From positions 1 through 64,000 of the forward strand of contig NZ_BAED01000051.1 of assembly GCF_000241345.1 (NCBI RefSeq): a stretch of DNA of 64,000 bases. The letters are read 5' to 3'. Position 1 is the first letter of the stretch. Each line of letters starts with the position of its first letter. Source of the stretch: Gordonia amarae NBRC 15530 (lineage in GTDB: Bacteria > Actinomycetota > Actinomycetes > Mycobacteriales > Mycobacteriaceae). Shown here piece by piece: positions 9,301-20,480 of the stretch. Both the position numbers and the translations under genes were made by a program. Below the pieces are notes generated by a model. That model was not told the origin of the DNA. It did not search any database and saw only the letters and a program-made list of their open reading frames with translations.

Positions 9301-9341
9301 TGGTTGAGGCGTGAGGAGCGCAAGCGACGAGCCTCGAAACC
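9301..9341. repeat. Imperfect hairpin element next to the 30-bp repeats
   Basis: Begins TGGTTGAGGC and ends GCCTCGAAACC, so GAGGC/GCCTC and GGTT/AACC can pair around a GAGGAGCGCAAGCGACGAG interior. It sits between convergent nadC and a methyltransferase gene. The similar interior after the bioD repeats suggests one dispersed intergenic element family. A bidirectional terminator role is possible but has no T-tract support. Confidence 0.5.
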
Positions 9342-9361
9342 CCGTGAGACGACGATGTCCG

Positions 9362-10189
9362 TTACGGCACTCCGCCGACCGCAATCAGCGTGTCGCAGTT
9401 GACTTCCCGGATGTCCTTGTCGGACAGCGCCTGAATAAAGTTGCGACGCAACTGTTCACGCTGGTCGTCGGAGAACCCGCCGAGTGCCCCGCGCAGGCCG
9501 CTGCCGAGAATCATCGACCACGCGAACTCGTCGGTACACGGTACCGGCAACGACAACACCTGTGTCCGGACTTCGACGACGCCCAGCGATGTGAGCCAGT
9601 CGGTGATCAGCGGGACGGTCTCGACACGGTTGATCGGTCTCGGTTCATCGGATGCGGACCGCACGCCCGCTGTCGGCTGCGGTTGCCCGCTGAGTGTGGC
9701 CACCTCCTCGAAGAAGGTTGCGCTGAAATCGGCGAGCGCGCCGTCATGCCAGACCGCGACACCGATCCTGCCGCCGGGAATCTGATCGAGCAGACCGCGC
9801 ACGGCGTTGTCCATATCGGGCAGGAAGAACACCCCGAACGCACATGACAATGCGTCGTACGGAGATTCGGGCGCGGGTAGCGCGGTGGCGTCGGCGCAGA
9901 TCACGTCAATGTTGGTGAGGCCGTCGGCCGCGGCTTTGGTACGGGCGCGGGCAAGGAGGTCGTCGGCGATGTCGATGGCGTCGACGTGCCCGGTGGGTCC
10001 GACCGCATGGGCCGCGGGGATGGCCGATGCCCCGGTTCCCGAACACACGTCGAGCACCCGCTCGCCGGGCTGCAACCGCAGCGCGTCGATGAGTGCCCGC
10101 CCGGCCGGCCCCCACACCTGCGGTGTCACCGAATCGAAGTCGTTACTGGTGGAATTGAAGATCACCGCGAGAACGTTGTCGCCGGTCAT
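9362..10189 (-). CDS. Class I SAM-dependent methyltransferase (UbiE/COQ5-like)
   Basis: 275 residues with a Rossmann methyltransferase core: motif I RVLDVCSGTGASAIPAA, the acidic post-I residue in HVDAIDIADDLL, DVICADATALPAPESPYDAL, and the DALSCAFGVFFLPDMDNAVR stretch. The C-terminal half is less conserved and probably selects the substrate, which cannot be named. ATG 10189 follows a TAGGGT box by 6 nt, so the mRNA is probably leaderless. Divergent from the DUF2461 gene, sharing an 88-bp intergenic region. Confidence 0.8.
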   Translation of the reverse strand: MTGDNVLAVIFNSTSNDFDSVTPQVWGPAGRALIDALRLQPGERVLDVCSGTGASAIPAAHAVGPTGHVDAIDIADDLLARARTKAAADGLTNIDVICADATALPAPESPYDALSCAFGVFFLPDMDNAVRGLLDQIPGGRIGVAVWHDGALADFSATFFEEVATLSGQPQPTAGVRSASDEPRPINRVETVPLITDWLTSLGVVEVRTQVLSLPVPCTDEFAWSMILGSGLRGALGGFSDDQREQLRRNFIQALSDKDIREVNCDTLIAVGGVP

Positions 10190-10195
10190 GCGCCT

Positions 10196-10201
10196 ACCCT
10201 A
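10196..10201 (-). promoter_or_regulatory. Candidate -10 box of the leaderless methyltransferase gene
   Basis: TAGGGT on the minus strand, 6 nt before the ATG at 10189. Confidence 0.45.
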
Positions 10202-10264
10202 GTGAGCGTGTTCCGCGGGAGCAATGGTGTGCTTTCACCAGGTCTGACCGAGCCTCTGCACGGG

Positions 10265-10270
10265 TAGGCT
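10265..10270 (+). promoter_or_regulatory. Candidate -10 box of the leaderless DUF2461 gene
   Basis: TAGGCT, 7 nt before the ATG at 10278, with no Shine-Dalgarno sequence. Together with the box at 10196-10201 it makes a divergent promoter pair. Confidence 0.45.
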
Positions 10271-10277
10271 CACGCGC

Positions 10278-10907
10278 ATGGTCTTTGAGGGATTTCCGGA
10301 AGCCGCACTCGACTTCTACGACGATCTGGAGATCGACAACTCGAAGGTCTTCTGGGAAGCGCACAAGGACACCTACCGCGACGCGGTCGCCGCGCCGATG
10401 ACCGCGTTGACCGCCGCATTGGCCGATGAGTTCGGCGAGGACAAGGTGTTCCGCCCGTACCGGGATGTCCGCTTCGCCAAGGACAAGACGCCGTACAAAA
10501 CCCACCAGGGCGCGTTCATCGCGGTCGCCCCGGCCACCGGCTACTACGTCGAGATCTCAGCGCCGGGTGTCAGGGTGGCCGCCGGTTTCTACCACGCCGA
10601 AGCCGACACATTGGCCGCTGTCCGCCAGGCCGTCGACAATGACCTGTTCGGCCCGGAACTGGAGAAGACCCTTGCGACACTGGCGAAGGCAGGCTGGGAG
10701 GTCGGCGGCGACCAACTCAAAACCGCGCCCCGCGGCTGGCCCAAGGACCATCCACGTATCGGGCTACTGCGCCACAAATCCATCACCGTGACCAAGGATT
10801 ACGGCTTCGACCCGATCATCCACACCGCTGCCCTGGTCGACCGGGTGCGCAAGGACTGGCGCCAAACCCGCCCCCTCGTCGACTGGATCCTCACCCACGC
10901 CGCCTGA
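10278..10907 (+). CDS. DUF2461 domain protein
   Basis: 209-residue soluble protein covering the whole DUF2461 family: FPEAALDFYDDLEIDNSKVFWEAHKDTY at the N terminus, FRPYRDVRFAKDKTPYKTHQG in the middle (the family signature), YYVEISAPGVRVAAGFY, and WPKDHPRIGLLRHK. The molecular function of the family is not established. No operon partner; it converges on the downstream gene with about 60 bp between. Confidence 0.8.
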   Translation: MVFEGFPEAALDFYDDLEIDNSKVFWEAHKDTYRDAVAAPMTALTAALADEFGEDKVFRPYRDVRFAKDKTPYKTHQGAFIAVAPATGYYVEISAPGVRVAAGFYHAEADTLAAVRQAVDNDLFGPELEKTLATLAKAGWEVGGDQLKTAPRGWPKDHPRIGLLRHKSITVTKDYGFDPIIHTAALVDRVRKDWRQTRPLVDWILTHAA

Positions 10908-10970
10908 CTTCGTCAACGTGCTCGTGAATGCGTTGCCGAACAGCACTCAGTGCCGACGTGATCGCGCGAG

Positions 10971-11966
10971 TCACACCCGGCCGACGGGAAAAGTCTCGGT
11001 GCGGGCGATCGCTCGGTCTCGGTCGGCGGCCATGACGGTTCGTCGGGGGTCGGCGAGATACCCGTCCAATCCTGCTTGCGCCGTGAAACGGATCAATTGG
11101 ATTTCGTCCGGCCGTCCGTCGATCCCGTCGGCGGCGACCCGGTTCAGTAGCGTTCCGCCATGATCGGGTAGCAGTGCGAGCACGGTGTTCTCGTATTCGG
11201 CCAGCGCCCGGACCTGTCCCGTGTGGGCCCACAGTTGGCAGCACAGCGTGATCGTGGTGTCCGATGAAGGCGGTGCCGTCTCGACCGCCGGCGCGGAGCC
11301 GAGGTGTTCGGACCGACGACGTACATCTGCCGGCACCTCGCCCCGCGAATAGTCGTCCCCGATGGGTGGTCCGGCCACTCGCCGAATCGGAATATGCCCG
11401 CCCCAGGCCACAGCCTCGACGTCGGCCGGATCATCGACCGGTCCCTCCGCTCGCTGCTTCATCGACGCCTCGGCGAGCGGGACGGCCAGAACAGCCGTTG
11501 CCGCAAGCTCTTTGCGTGTTGACGGACGCAGGGTTCGCCAGCGCCCGGGAATCATGTGGTCGATGGTCAATTCAAGAGCACGCAGGAGTTCGGCCTCGTC
11601 GTCGACTATGCGCGCCCGGCCGATGACCACCGCGCTCCTGTAGTTCATCGAATGGTGAAAAGCGCTGCGTGCGGCCACAAATCCATCGAGCTCGGTGACC
11701 GTGAGACACACGTCGTGACCGACGGACTTCCGCAGCCAGTCCGCGGCCACCGATCCGTGCAGATACAGCGTGCCGCCCGCGTCGGGCCCGTCCGGATCCA
11801 CCGCGAATGCCGTCGGCAGCACCCGCGGATACCCATCGACCACGACACCGACATGCGCCACCAACGCCTCCGCCAGAAACGTATGCAGTAGTTCGCGATC
11901 GGCCACCGACCGGGTCTTGCCCCGGCGAATCGTCGTACGTGCAGTGGGAGACAGGGGAGCACTCAT
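10971..11966 (-). CDS. Pyridoxamine 5'-phosphate oxidase-like flavin split barrel fused to a dimeric alpha/beta barrel domain
   Basis: Residues 1 to about 210 form an FMN-binding split barrel of the nitroimidazole-reductase-like PNPOx group (VGVVVDGYPRVLPTAFAVD, LYLHGSVAADWL, HSMNYRSAVVIGRARIV). The last 90 residues (CQLWAHTGQVRALAEYENTVL, IQLIRFTAQAGLDGYLADPRR) look like a DUF1330/ABM-type small ferredoxin-like domain, joined by a Ser/Pro-rich linker. The combination is uncommon. ATG 11966 is chosen; an in-frame GTG lies at 11993. Substrate unknown. It is downstream of and parallel to the sigma factor gene, 70 bp away. Confidence 0.68.
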   Translation of the reverse strand: MSAPLSPTARTTIRRGKTRSVADRELLHTFLAEALVAHVGVVVDGYPRVLPTAFAVDPDGPDAGGTLYLHGSVAADWLRKSVGHDVCLTVTELDGFVAARSAFHHSMNYRSAVVIGRARIVDDEAELLRALELTIDHMIPGRWRTLRPSTRKELAATAVLAVPLAEASMKQRAEGPVDDPADVEAVAWGGHIPIRRVAGPPIGDDYSRGEVPADVRRRSEHLGSAPAVETAPPSSDTTITLCCQLWAHTGQVRALAEYENTVLALLPDHGGTLLNRVAADGIDGRPDEIQLIRFTAQAGLDGYLADPRRTVMAADRDRAIARTETFPVGRV

Positions 11967-12036
11967 CCGCCCATCGTCCCCGTACCGTCCCACAACCGCA
12001 CCCGAATATCCCCACCCCCGCTGGATAGGGTAGCGG

Positions 12037-13284
12037 CTACGCGGGAGCGTCAGGTCGGGGTGGCGGGGATGTGAGTTGGTTGCGACGGCGGGTCAGGTGG
12101 GTGACTTCTGCGGTGTTGCCGGCCAGATCGATTGCGGTGTTGTACGCGTCGCGGGCCTCCGTTGTGCGTCCGAGACGGCGCAACAGGTCGGCGCGGGTGG
12201 CATGAAAGGCGTGATAGCCGTTCAGGTCGAGGCGGTCGACGATGCCCAGGGCAACTTCGGGGCCGTCGAGTTCGGCAACCGCGACAGCCCGATTCAGTTC
12301 GACGATCGGCGATGGATCGACCCGCACCAGGAGGTCGTACAGTGCGACGACCTGTGCCCAATCGGTGTCCCGCACGTCCGGGGCGGAGGTGTGGACGGCG
12401 TTGATAGCCGCCAGGATCTGGTACCGGCCTGGCGGGAAGCCGGCGGCGAGCAGTTCCCGGACCAGGGCGTGGCCCTCGTCGATCATGCGTCGATCCCATC
12501 GGCCACGATCCTGATCGGCCAGCGGCACCAGCTCGCCGTCTGCCGACACCCGAGTCGATCGCCGGGCGTCGATCAGCAGCATCAGCGCCAGCAAACCCGC
12601 GACCTCTCCATCGTCGGGGAGCAGTTCGTGGACGAGACGGATCAGCCGCACGGCCTCGGTGGTGAGATCGCGCCGGATCGGATCGGTGTCCGGGCCGGTC
12701 GCGAGGTAGCCCTCGTTGAAGATCAGGTAGAGCACCGCGAGTACGCCGTCGACCCGGACCGGGAGGTCGGCCGCCGTCGGTACCCGGTAGGGGATGCGGG
12801 CGGCCGCGATCTTGGTTTTGGCGCGGGTGATGCGCCGGGCCGTCGCCGACTCGGACACCAGCAGCGCCCTGCTGATCTCCCGTACGGTGAGCCCGCCGAT
12901 CATGCGCAACGTCAAAGCGACCCGGGCGTCGACGCTCAACGCCGGATGCGCGCAGGTGAACAGGAGCCGCAACCGGTCATCGTCGATGACATCCGGTGGG
13001 TCGGCGGAGTTGTCGTGAATCATGAACGCCTGCTGATGCTTGTCGTCGCGCTTGTTCTCGCGACGAATCCGGTCGATCGCCTTGCGGTGTGCGGTTGTGG
13101 TCAGCCAGGCACCCGGATTCGGTGGTATCCCGTCACTCGGCCACCGCGCAACGGCCATGGCGAACGCTTCGGCCGCCGCATCCTCGGCGATGTCGAGATC
13201 GCCGAACCGTCCGGTCAGCGCGGCGACGACCCGGGCCCATTCATCGTGATGGGCCCGGGTGATAGCCGCATCGGTGTCGGTCAC
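12037..13284 (-). CDS. ECF sigma factor with C-terminal TPR-like extension (DGPF-linked type)
   Basis: 415 residues, twice the length of a plain ECF sigma. Region 2 is at the N terminus (DAAITRAHHDEWARVVAAL, DLDIAEDAAAEAFAMAVARWP), region 4 near residue 150 (GGLTVREISRALLVSESATARRI), then a long helical domain (DUF6596/SnoaL-free TPR type, ending HATRADLLRRLGRTTEARDAY). This matches the ECF42-like group, whose members sit beside a YCII/DGPF gene, as here. GTG 13284 overlaps the YCII stop (GTGA), which fixes the start and shows coupling. The C-terminal extension probably does the signal sensing, as no anti-sigma gene is present. Confidence 0.85.
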   Translation of the reverse strand: MTDTDAAITRAHHDEWARVVAALTGRFGDLDIAEDAAAEAFAMAVARWPSDGIPPNPGAWLTTTAHRKAIDRIRRENKRDDKHQQAFMIHDNSADPPDVIDDDRLRLLFTCAHPALSVDARVALTLRMIGGLTVREISRALLVSESATARRITRAKTKIAAARIPYRVPTAADLPVRVDGVLAVLYLIFNEGYLATGPDTDPIRRDLTTEAVRLIRLVHELLPDDGEVAGLLALMLLIDARRSTRVSADGELVPLADQDRGRWDRRMIDEGHALVRELLAAGFPPGRYQILAAINAVHTSAPDVRDTDWAQVVALYDLLVRVDPSPIVELNRAVAVAELDGPEVALGIVDRLDLNGYHAFHATRADLLRRLGRTTEARDAYNTAIDLAGNTAEVTHLTRRRNQLTSPPPRPDAPA

Positions 13285-13610
13285 AGACCGTCGAAGGGCC
13301 GGATTTCGATCTTGCGCGCACATGCCGCCGACGCTTCCGCTGCCAGCCTGAGCGCCACATCCAGGTCGGGCACCTCCCACACCCAGAATCCGCCGAGATA
13401 CTCCTTCGTCTCGACGAACGGCCCGTCACTCACGATCGGCTGCCCACCCCGATTATCGACCACCGTCGCCGTCTCGGTGCCGCACAGCCCACCCGCGAAC
13501 ACCCAATACCCGTCCGCCTGGAGGCGCTTGTTGAACGCGGTGACCTCCGGCATCCGGTCCGTCCGGCCGGGATTCTCCTTGTCGTCGATCACCGAAACCA
13601 GATACTGCAT
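13281..13610 (-). CDS. YCII/DGPF domain protein paired with the ECF sigma factor
   Basis: 109-residue alpha/beta protein with the DGPF signature in IVSDGPFVETKEYLGGFWVWEV. The first residues MQYLVSVIDD and the pattern FNKRLQADGYWVFAGGL are typical of the family found next to long ECF sigma factors. ATG 13610 has an AGGAA ribosome site 5 nt upstream. It is translationally coupled to the sigma gene. Its biochemical role is not known; a part in sensing or response is inferred from the constant pairing. Confidence 0.85.
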   Translation of the reverse strand: MQYLVSVIDDKENPGRTDRMPEVTAFNKRLQADGYWVFAGGLCGTETATVVDNRGGQPIVSDGPFVETKEYLGGFWVWEVPDLDVALRLAAEASAACARKIEIRPFDGL

Positions 13611-13885
13611 GGCATTCCTCCTCGTCGTCGTTGGCTCTCGCCGAGGCCACCGTCGGTGCCCTCACCACCTCAACGAACGAGCAACCCCCGATCGGACACC
13701 CATGAGAGATCAGGGACTGCTGCACGGGTAGGTGACACCTGATCTGGCTTGCCTTCGGGCGGCACGATGCTGCCACCGACGGATATGCGGAAACTTCTGG
13801 ATCTGTCCACGTTTCTGGAGCGGTGTACCGAGCCTCCGGAGATACGTCTCCGGCAACACTTGGGCGACGGTATAGGTGCCGCCCG

Positions 13886-14266
13886 TCAGCAGCGTGCCGA
13901 GCCCGTCTGCAAAGCTCGGCGGTAGGCCACTTGGTTGCCGTTCACCTTGATGGTGCATGTTGCATAGAGCTGCGGAGACTGGATGCGGGCAGCGATGTTT
14001 TGACGCTTGCTGATGCGGAACTGCATTGAATAGCCATACTGTTCGCGGGAGAAGCCGACGGGTAGCGGCCTGAACCGCATCTGCTTGGTGATCTGCTTAC
14101 CGTCCTTGCCGATGTATGTGATCTGGTTGCTGACGCTGTCCGATGTCCACTGGTAGCGGACCGTGGCACCCGCCCCGGCGGTCCGGGCATCGGCAACGCC
14201 TGGAGTGGTTACAAGGGCACCGACCAGGCCGGTTCCGACGACGAGTGCACGCATAACCTTATTCAC
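13886..14266 (-). CDS. Small secreted protein resembling MmpS accessory proteins
   Basis: 126 residues. The Sec signal is VMRALVVGTGLVGALVTTPGVADA, with cleavage expected after ADA. The mature part (VRYQWTSDSVSNQITYIGKDGKQ, then IAARIQSPQLYATCTIKVNGNQV and a final Cys) follows the beta-sandwich pattern of mycobacterial MmpS proteins, in which two Cys flank the last strands. No mmpL gene adjoins it, so a transport-accessory role is only a suggestion. Both neighbours on this strand are over 180 bp away, so it is probably transcribed alone. The 275 bp downstream (13611-13885) hold no recognisable feature. Confidence 0.6.
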   Translation of the reverse strand: MNKVMRALVVGTGLVGALVTTPGVADARTAGAGATVRYQWTSDSVSNQITYIGKDGKQITKQMRFRPLPVGFSREQYGYSMQFRISKRQNIAARIQSPQLYATCTIKVNGNQVAYRRALQTGSARC

Positions 14267-14448
14267 GAGGGCCTCCGCTATGTGGTTCCGCCTTAGGCGG
14301 CTCGCCCAATCGTCTCCCGATCGCGGCGAGATTCGGCAGTGAATCGAGGCGATTGGCTTGTTCGGGCGACAGTGGGGTCATCAGCGCCGAATGGCTTAGG
14401 CACCGGTCCCTCGGCGTCATCGACGCGGTGGACGTGGTGTCAGCGATA

Positions 14449-15024
14449 TCACGATGACACTTCAGCAACGAGCGGTCGCAGAACTGTAGCAAGATCAGTC
14501 ATCGCGTAACGGGCGACAAGTAGATCGAGGATCTGCTCGGGTGATTGCGGTGGATTGCTCCGTCGGGACGATATGGCTACGAGCGCCCGAACGCAGCCTT
14601 GGGGATCGGCACGGAAATGGTTCGGCCTCAACGATTCTATGTCTGCAGCGATCAATGCGGGAGCTGAGGTGAATCCGGCGCGGGAGTCGTCGGTGACGAT
14701 AGCGTCAGCCTCGCCCACCAGCGCAGCATGAGCCACGTGACCATCCTCAGCATCGCGGAGCCTGTAGTCATAGACTCGATCCTTCGGCGCATCGACTTCT
14801 GCGCCGGGAAACGCACGCCTCATCTGGGTGAACAGGTGAGACCGACGTTCTGTGTTATCGCTGATGCCTTGGCGCTCGAGGTACTTTGCGAGCGTGTAGT
14901 CGAGTTCGGTGAGGATCCCTGTGCCCCACAACGGAGCGTATGCTCCTTCGCTTGCGATCTGGAGCAGGAAGTCGCGCTGGAGGCTCGGCACAAGGGTGCA
15001 TGCGTCAAGAACGGCGCGCAGCAC
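14449..15024 (-). CDS. PIN-domain ribonuclease toxin
   Basis: 191 residues. The PIN core is visible as AVLDACTLVP (first catalytic Asp, residue 7), a Glu in GTGILTELDYTLAKYL, DAEDGHVAHAALVGEADAIVTDD (the C-terminal acidic cluster). The remaining 70 residues (RADPQGCVRALVAISSRR onward) are helical and longer than in VapC toxins. It follows an HTH gene by 30 bp in the same direction, the arrangement of an antitoxin-toxin pair in which the PIN protein cleaves RNA. The target is unknown. Confidence 0.8.
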   Translation of the reverse strand: MLRAVLDACTLVPSLQRDFLLQIASEGAYAPLWGTGILTELDYTLAKYLERQGISDNTERRSHLFTQMRRAFPGAEVDAPKDRVYDYRLRDAEDGHVAHAALVGEADAIVTDDSRAGFTSAPALIAADIESLRPNHFRADPQGCVRALVAISSRRSNPPQSPEQILDLLVARYAMTDLATVLRPLVAEVSS

Positions 15025-15054
15025 GGGATGGCTCTCCTGAGCGTTGGTGGTGGG

Positions 15055-15558
15055 TCATGCCTTGCGGCGCGCCTCGGCCAGCAGGTCAGCGACCTCGTTC
15101 TCCTCGATATCCCCGAACTGGGCCGAACTCTCAGCAATGAAGTTGTTGCGGCGCTGGTGTAGTTCGTCTCGGTAGGCGAGAACGTCGGCGACATGAAGTC
15201 TGCGCCGAACCGCGCCTGGAACGTGCGCGGGCAGTTCCCCTTCTTCAATGAGCCGCACGACGGTCGGTCGGCTCAACCCGAGGAGATCGGCCGCCTGTTG
15301 CGTTGAGATCACTTCATCGCCGGCGAGGAGGCTGATCGACTGTCCACTGCTCAGTGCCTGTGTTATGCGCTTGAGGATCTCGTGAAGTTGCCCGGTCAGT
15401 TCAACCCGGTCGCGCGTGTTCGCGCCGGTGAGGAACAGTGCCGATTCGGGAGCTCCGTGGTGCCCCTCGTGTTCCTCGATGAACCGGAGCACTTTGGCGA
15501 GTTCATCGGCATCGCGTGGCTGTGGGTTGACTGTTGTTCCGGTGGTTGTGGTGCCCAT
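15055..15558 (-). CDS. Excisionase-type helix-turn-helix antitoxin
   Basis: 167 residues with a MerR/excisionase-like HTH at about residues 80-125: ISTQQAADLLGLSRPTVVRLIEEGELPAHVPGAVRRR. The N-terminal third is helical and the C-terminal tail (FGDIEENEVADLLAEARRKA) is acidic and probably binds the toxin. ATG 15558 has a strong GGAGGTGA ribosome site. As the first gene of the pair it should bind its own promoter in the 203-bp region upstream, where CGAAAG occurs twice (15614-15619 and 15623-15628). Confidence 0.78.
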   Translation of the reverse strand: MGTTTTGTTVNPQPRDADELAKVLRFIEEHEGHHGAPESALFLTGANTRDRVELTGQLHEILKRITQALSSGQSISLLAGDEVISTQQAADLLGLSRPTVVRLIEEGELPAHVPGAVRRRLHVADVLAYRDELHQRRNNFIAESSAQFGDIEENEVADLLAEARRKA

Positions 15559-15761
15559 GCTTCACCTCCGAGAATCATTACAGAGCGATGCCGCAACTCT
15601 ACCCAAGTTCCGAAAGTTACGAAAGGCTGCTCGTGGCTCCTACTCACGCAGCACCCCTACTTTCAGCAAGTACCCCTCACCGGCAACTGTTCCCGCTTGC
15701 TGGTTTCCCTGAGCGCTAAACGGATCCGATTGGGGCGCAAGGAAATCATTGCGCGGGAACG

Positions 15762-16340
15762 TCAGGTGAGGGTGGTGTGGATGAGGGTGAGGTTGGCTTG
15801 CATGGCTTCGCGCCAGGTGTTGAGGCGGTGGGCTATGACGCGGGTTTCTTTGTCGGGTTGGGTGGCGATGAACTCGGAGAGGCGGGAGGGGCCGGGGCCC
15901 AGGCGGGCCCACTGGCGGACGATGGTGCCCTTACTCGACGGTTCGACCTCGAAGGCCCACGTTGCCCAGGGGTCGCCGCCGGCGGGGCCGACCTGCCACA
16001 CCCAGCGGCGGCCGGGATCGACCTCGGTGATCTCGCATTCCCCGATCCAGGTGCCCATGTCCTCCGAGCTGTTGGTGCCGCGGAAGCGGGCGCCGACTGC
16101 CACGCCCGGGTCGCCGACCCATTCGGTGGACTCCAGTTCACCGGCAGCACGGGTGGGGAGGTTGATGTCGGTCACCAGGTCCCACACCTGGTCGCCGGTG
16201 GCGCCTTCGATGAGCGTGGATACCTCGACGGTCGGTGCGTCCCGATACAGCACTCTGTCCTCCTCATATGCGTGCCTGCGCCACGATCGTGACACCGACA
16301 CCGTAGCCAACACGGCGTTGTCCTCTGTGATGTCGGTCAT
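15762..16340 (-). CDS. SRPBCC (START-like) superfamily protein
   Basis: 192-residue polyketide cyclase/dehydrase-type fold with a hydrophobic ligand cavity. Signature segments are VEVSTLIEGATGDQVWDLVTDINLPTRAAGELESTEWV, FRGTNSSEDMGTWIGECEITEVDPGRRWVWQV and WATWAFEVEPSSKGTIVRQW. Ligand unknown. ATG 16340 is only 20 bp from the divergent small membrane protein gene, so the two promoters must overlap each other's 5' ends. Confidence 0.75.
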   Translation of the reverse strand: MTDITEDNAVLATVSVSRSWRRHAYEEDRVLYRDAPTVEVSTLIEGATGDQVWDLVTDINLPTRAAGELESTEWVGDPGVAVGARFRGTNSSEDMGTWIGECEITEVDPGRRWVWQVGPAGGDPWATWAFEVEPSSKGTIVRQWARLGPGPSRLSEFIATQPDKETRVIAHRLNTWREAMQANLTLIHTTLT

Positions 16341-16348
16341 CGGCGGAC

Positions 16349-16354
16349 TACGGT
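16349..16354 (+). promoter_or_regulatory. Candidate -10 box of a leaderless small membrane protein gene
   Basis: TACGGT, 6 nt before the ATG at 16361, inside a 20-bp divergent intergenic region. Confidence 0.45.
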
Positions 16355-16360
16355 GCGGGC

Positions 16361-16594
16361 ATGGCGAAGAAGAAGTGGAAGGACCTGTCCAATCAGCAGA
16401 AAGGGGTCGTCGTCGCGACGACGGCCGTCGACATGGGGCTGCGCACCTGGGCTGGGCGCGACCTGGCGAGCCGCACGCAGGAGGAGATCAACGGCCCGAA
16501 ATGGGCGTGGGGGCTGGGTCTGGGCGTGGTCAACTCGGTCGGAATCCTGCCGGCCGTGTATCTGATCTGGGGACGTAAGCGCACGTCGTCCTAA
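16361..16594 (+). CDS. Small basic membrane protein, unknown function
   Basis: 77 residues: a Lys-rich N terminus (MAKKKWKDLSNQQKG), a helix VVVATTAVDMGLRTWA, an amphipathic middle and a second helix AWGLGLGVVNSVGILPAVYLIW ending in a basic GRKR tail. The layout resembles small PLDc_N-like membrane proteins of actinobacteria, but no firm family can be given. Its last codons and stop lie within the left arm of a 31-bp inverted repeat. Confidence 0.65.
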   Translation: MAKKKWKDLSNQQKGVVVATTAVDMGLRTWAGRDLASRTQEEINGPKWAWGLGLGVVNSVGILPAVYLIWGRKRTSS

Positions 16595-16660
16595 ACCCCA
16601 CCAATAGCCTCCGGCATCACAACTATTGCGATGCCGGAGGCTATTGGTGGGGTTTAGGAC
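16588..16660. terminator. 31-bp perfect inverted repeat between a small membrane gene and hisD
   Basis: Arms 16588-16618 and 16630-16660 are exact reverse complements with an 11-nt loop (16619-16629). The left arm starts GTCCTAAACCCC and includes the stop codon of the upstream gene. It would fold into an extremely stable hairpin and probably ends upstream transcription before hisD, although no T-tract follows on either strand. Its length is unusual for a terminator, so a mobile or repeated palindromic element is the alternative. Confidence 0.7.
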
Positions 16661-16742
16661 AGGGCAGTGGTGGGCGCATTCGAAAACCGGTAGCCACACC
16701 ACATATCCTGGGAAAGTCAACCCCTTCCAGCCAGGAGAGATC

Positions 16743-19841
<3,099 letters not shown>

Positions 19842-19845
<4 letters not shown>

Positions 19846-20480
19846 CAGCGTCCGTCGCGATCCTCGACTACGGTTCGGGCAACCTGCGTTCGGCGCAGCG
19901 CGCGCTGGAACGCACCGGTGCCGACGTCACCGTCACCTCCGACCTGCAGGAGGCGCTGAATGCCGACGGCCTCGTGGTACCTGGAGTGGGTGCGTACGAG
20001 GCGTGTATGAAGGGCCTGCGCGAGGTGCGCGGGGAGCGGATCATCGGCCGCCGCCTCGCCGGTGGACGTCCGGTCCTCGGCATCTGCGTCGGCATGCAGA
20101 TCCTGTTCGAGCGGGGCGTCGAGTTCGGGGTGGAGACGCAGGGCTGCGCCGAATGGCCCGGCGCTGTCACCCAGCTCCCGGCCAAGGTGCTGCCGCACAT
20201 GGGCTGGAACACCGTCCAGGCCCCCGAGGATTCGGTGCTGTTCGCCGGCCTCGACGCCGACACCCGCTTCTACTTCGTGCACTCCTACGCCGCACAGACC
20301 TGGGAGATGGACAACGACGGCACCGCCCTCGCCGCACCCAAGCTGACCTGGGCCGACCACGGCGGGCCATTCCTGGCGGCCGTCGAGAACGGACCGCTGT
20401 CGGCGACCCAGTTCCATCCGGAGAAGTCGGGTGACGCGGGCGCGCACCTGCTGCTCAACTGGGTGAAGGGCCTGCGATGA
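19842..20480 (+). CDS. hisH: Imidazole glycerol phosphate synthase glutaminase subunit HisH
   Basis: Class I glutamine amidotransferase that feeds ammonia to HisF. 212 residues. The nucleophile Cys is in [11 protein letters not shown] and the His/Glu pair in [28 protein letters not shown] and [12 protein letters not shown] are typical. GTG start, overlapping hisB. Partner hisF lies three genes downstream in the same operon. Confidence 0.96.
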
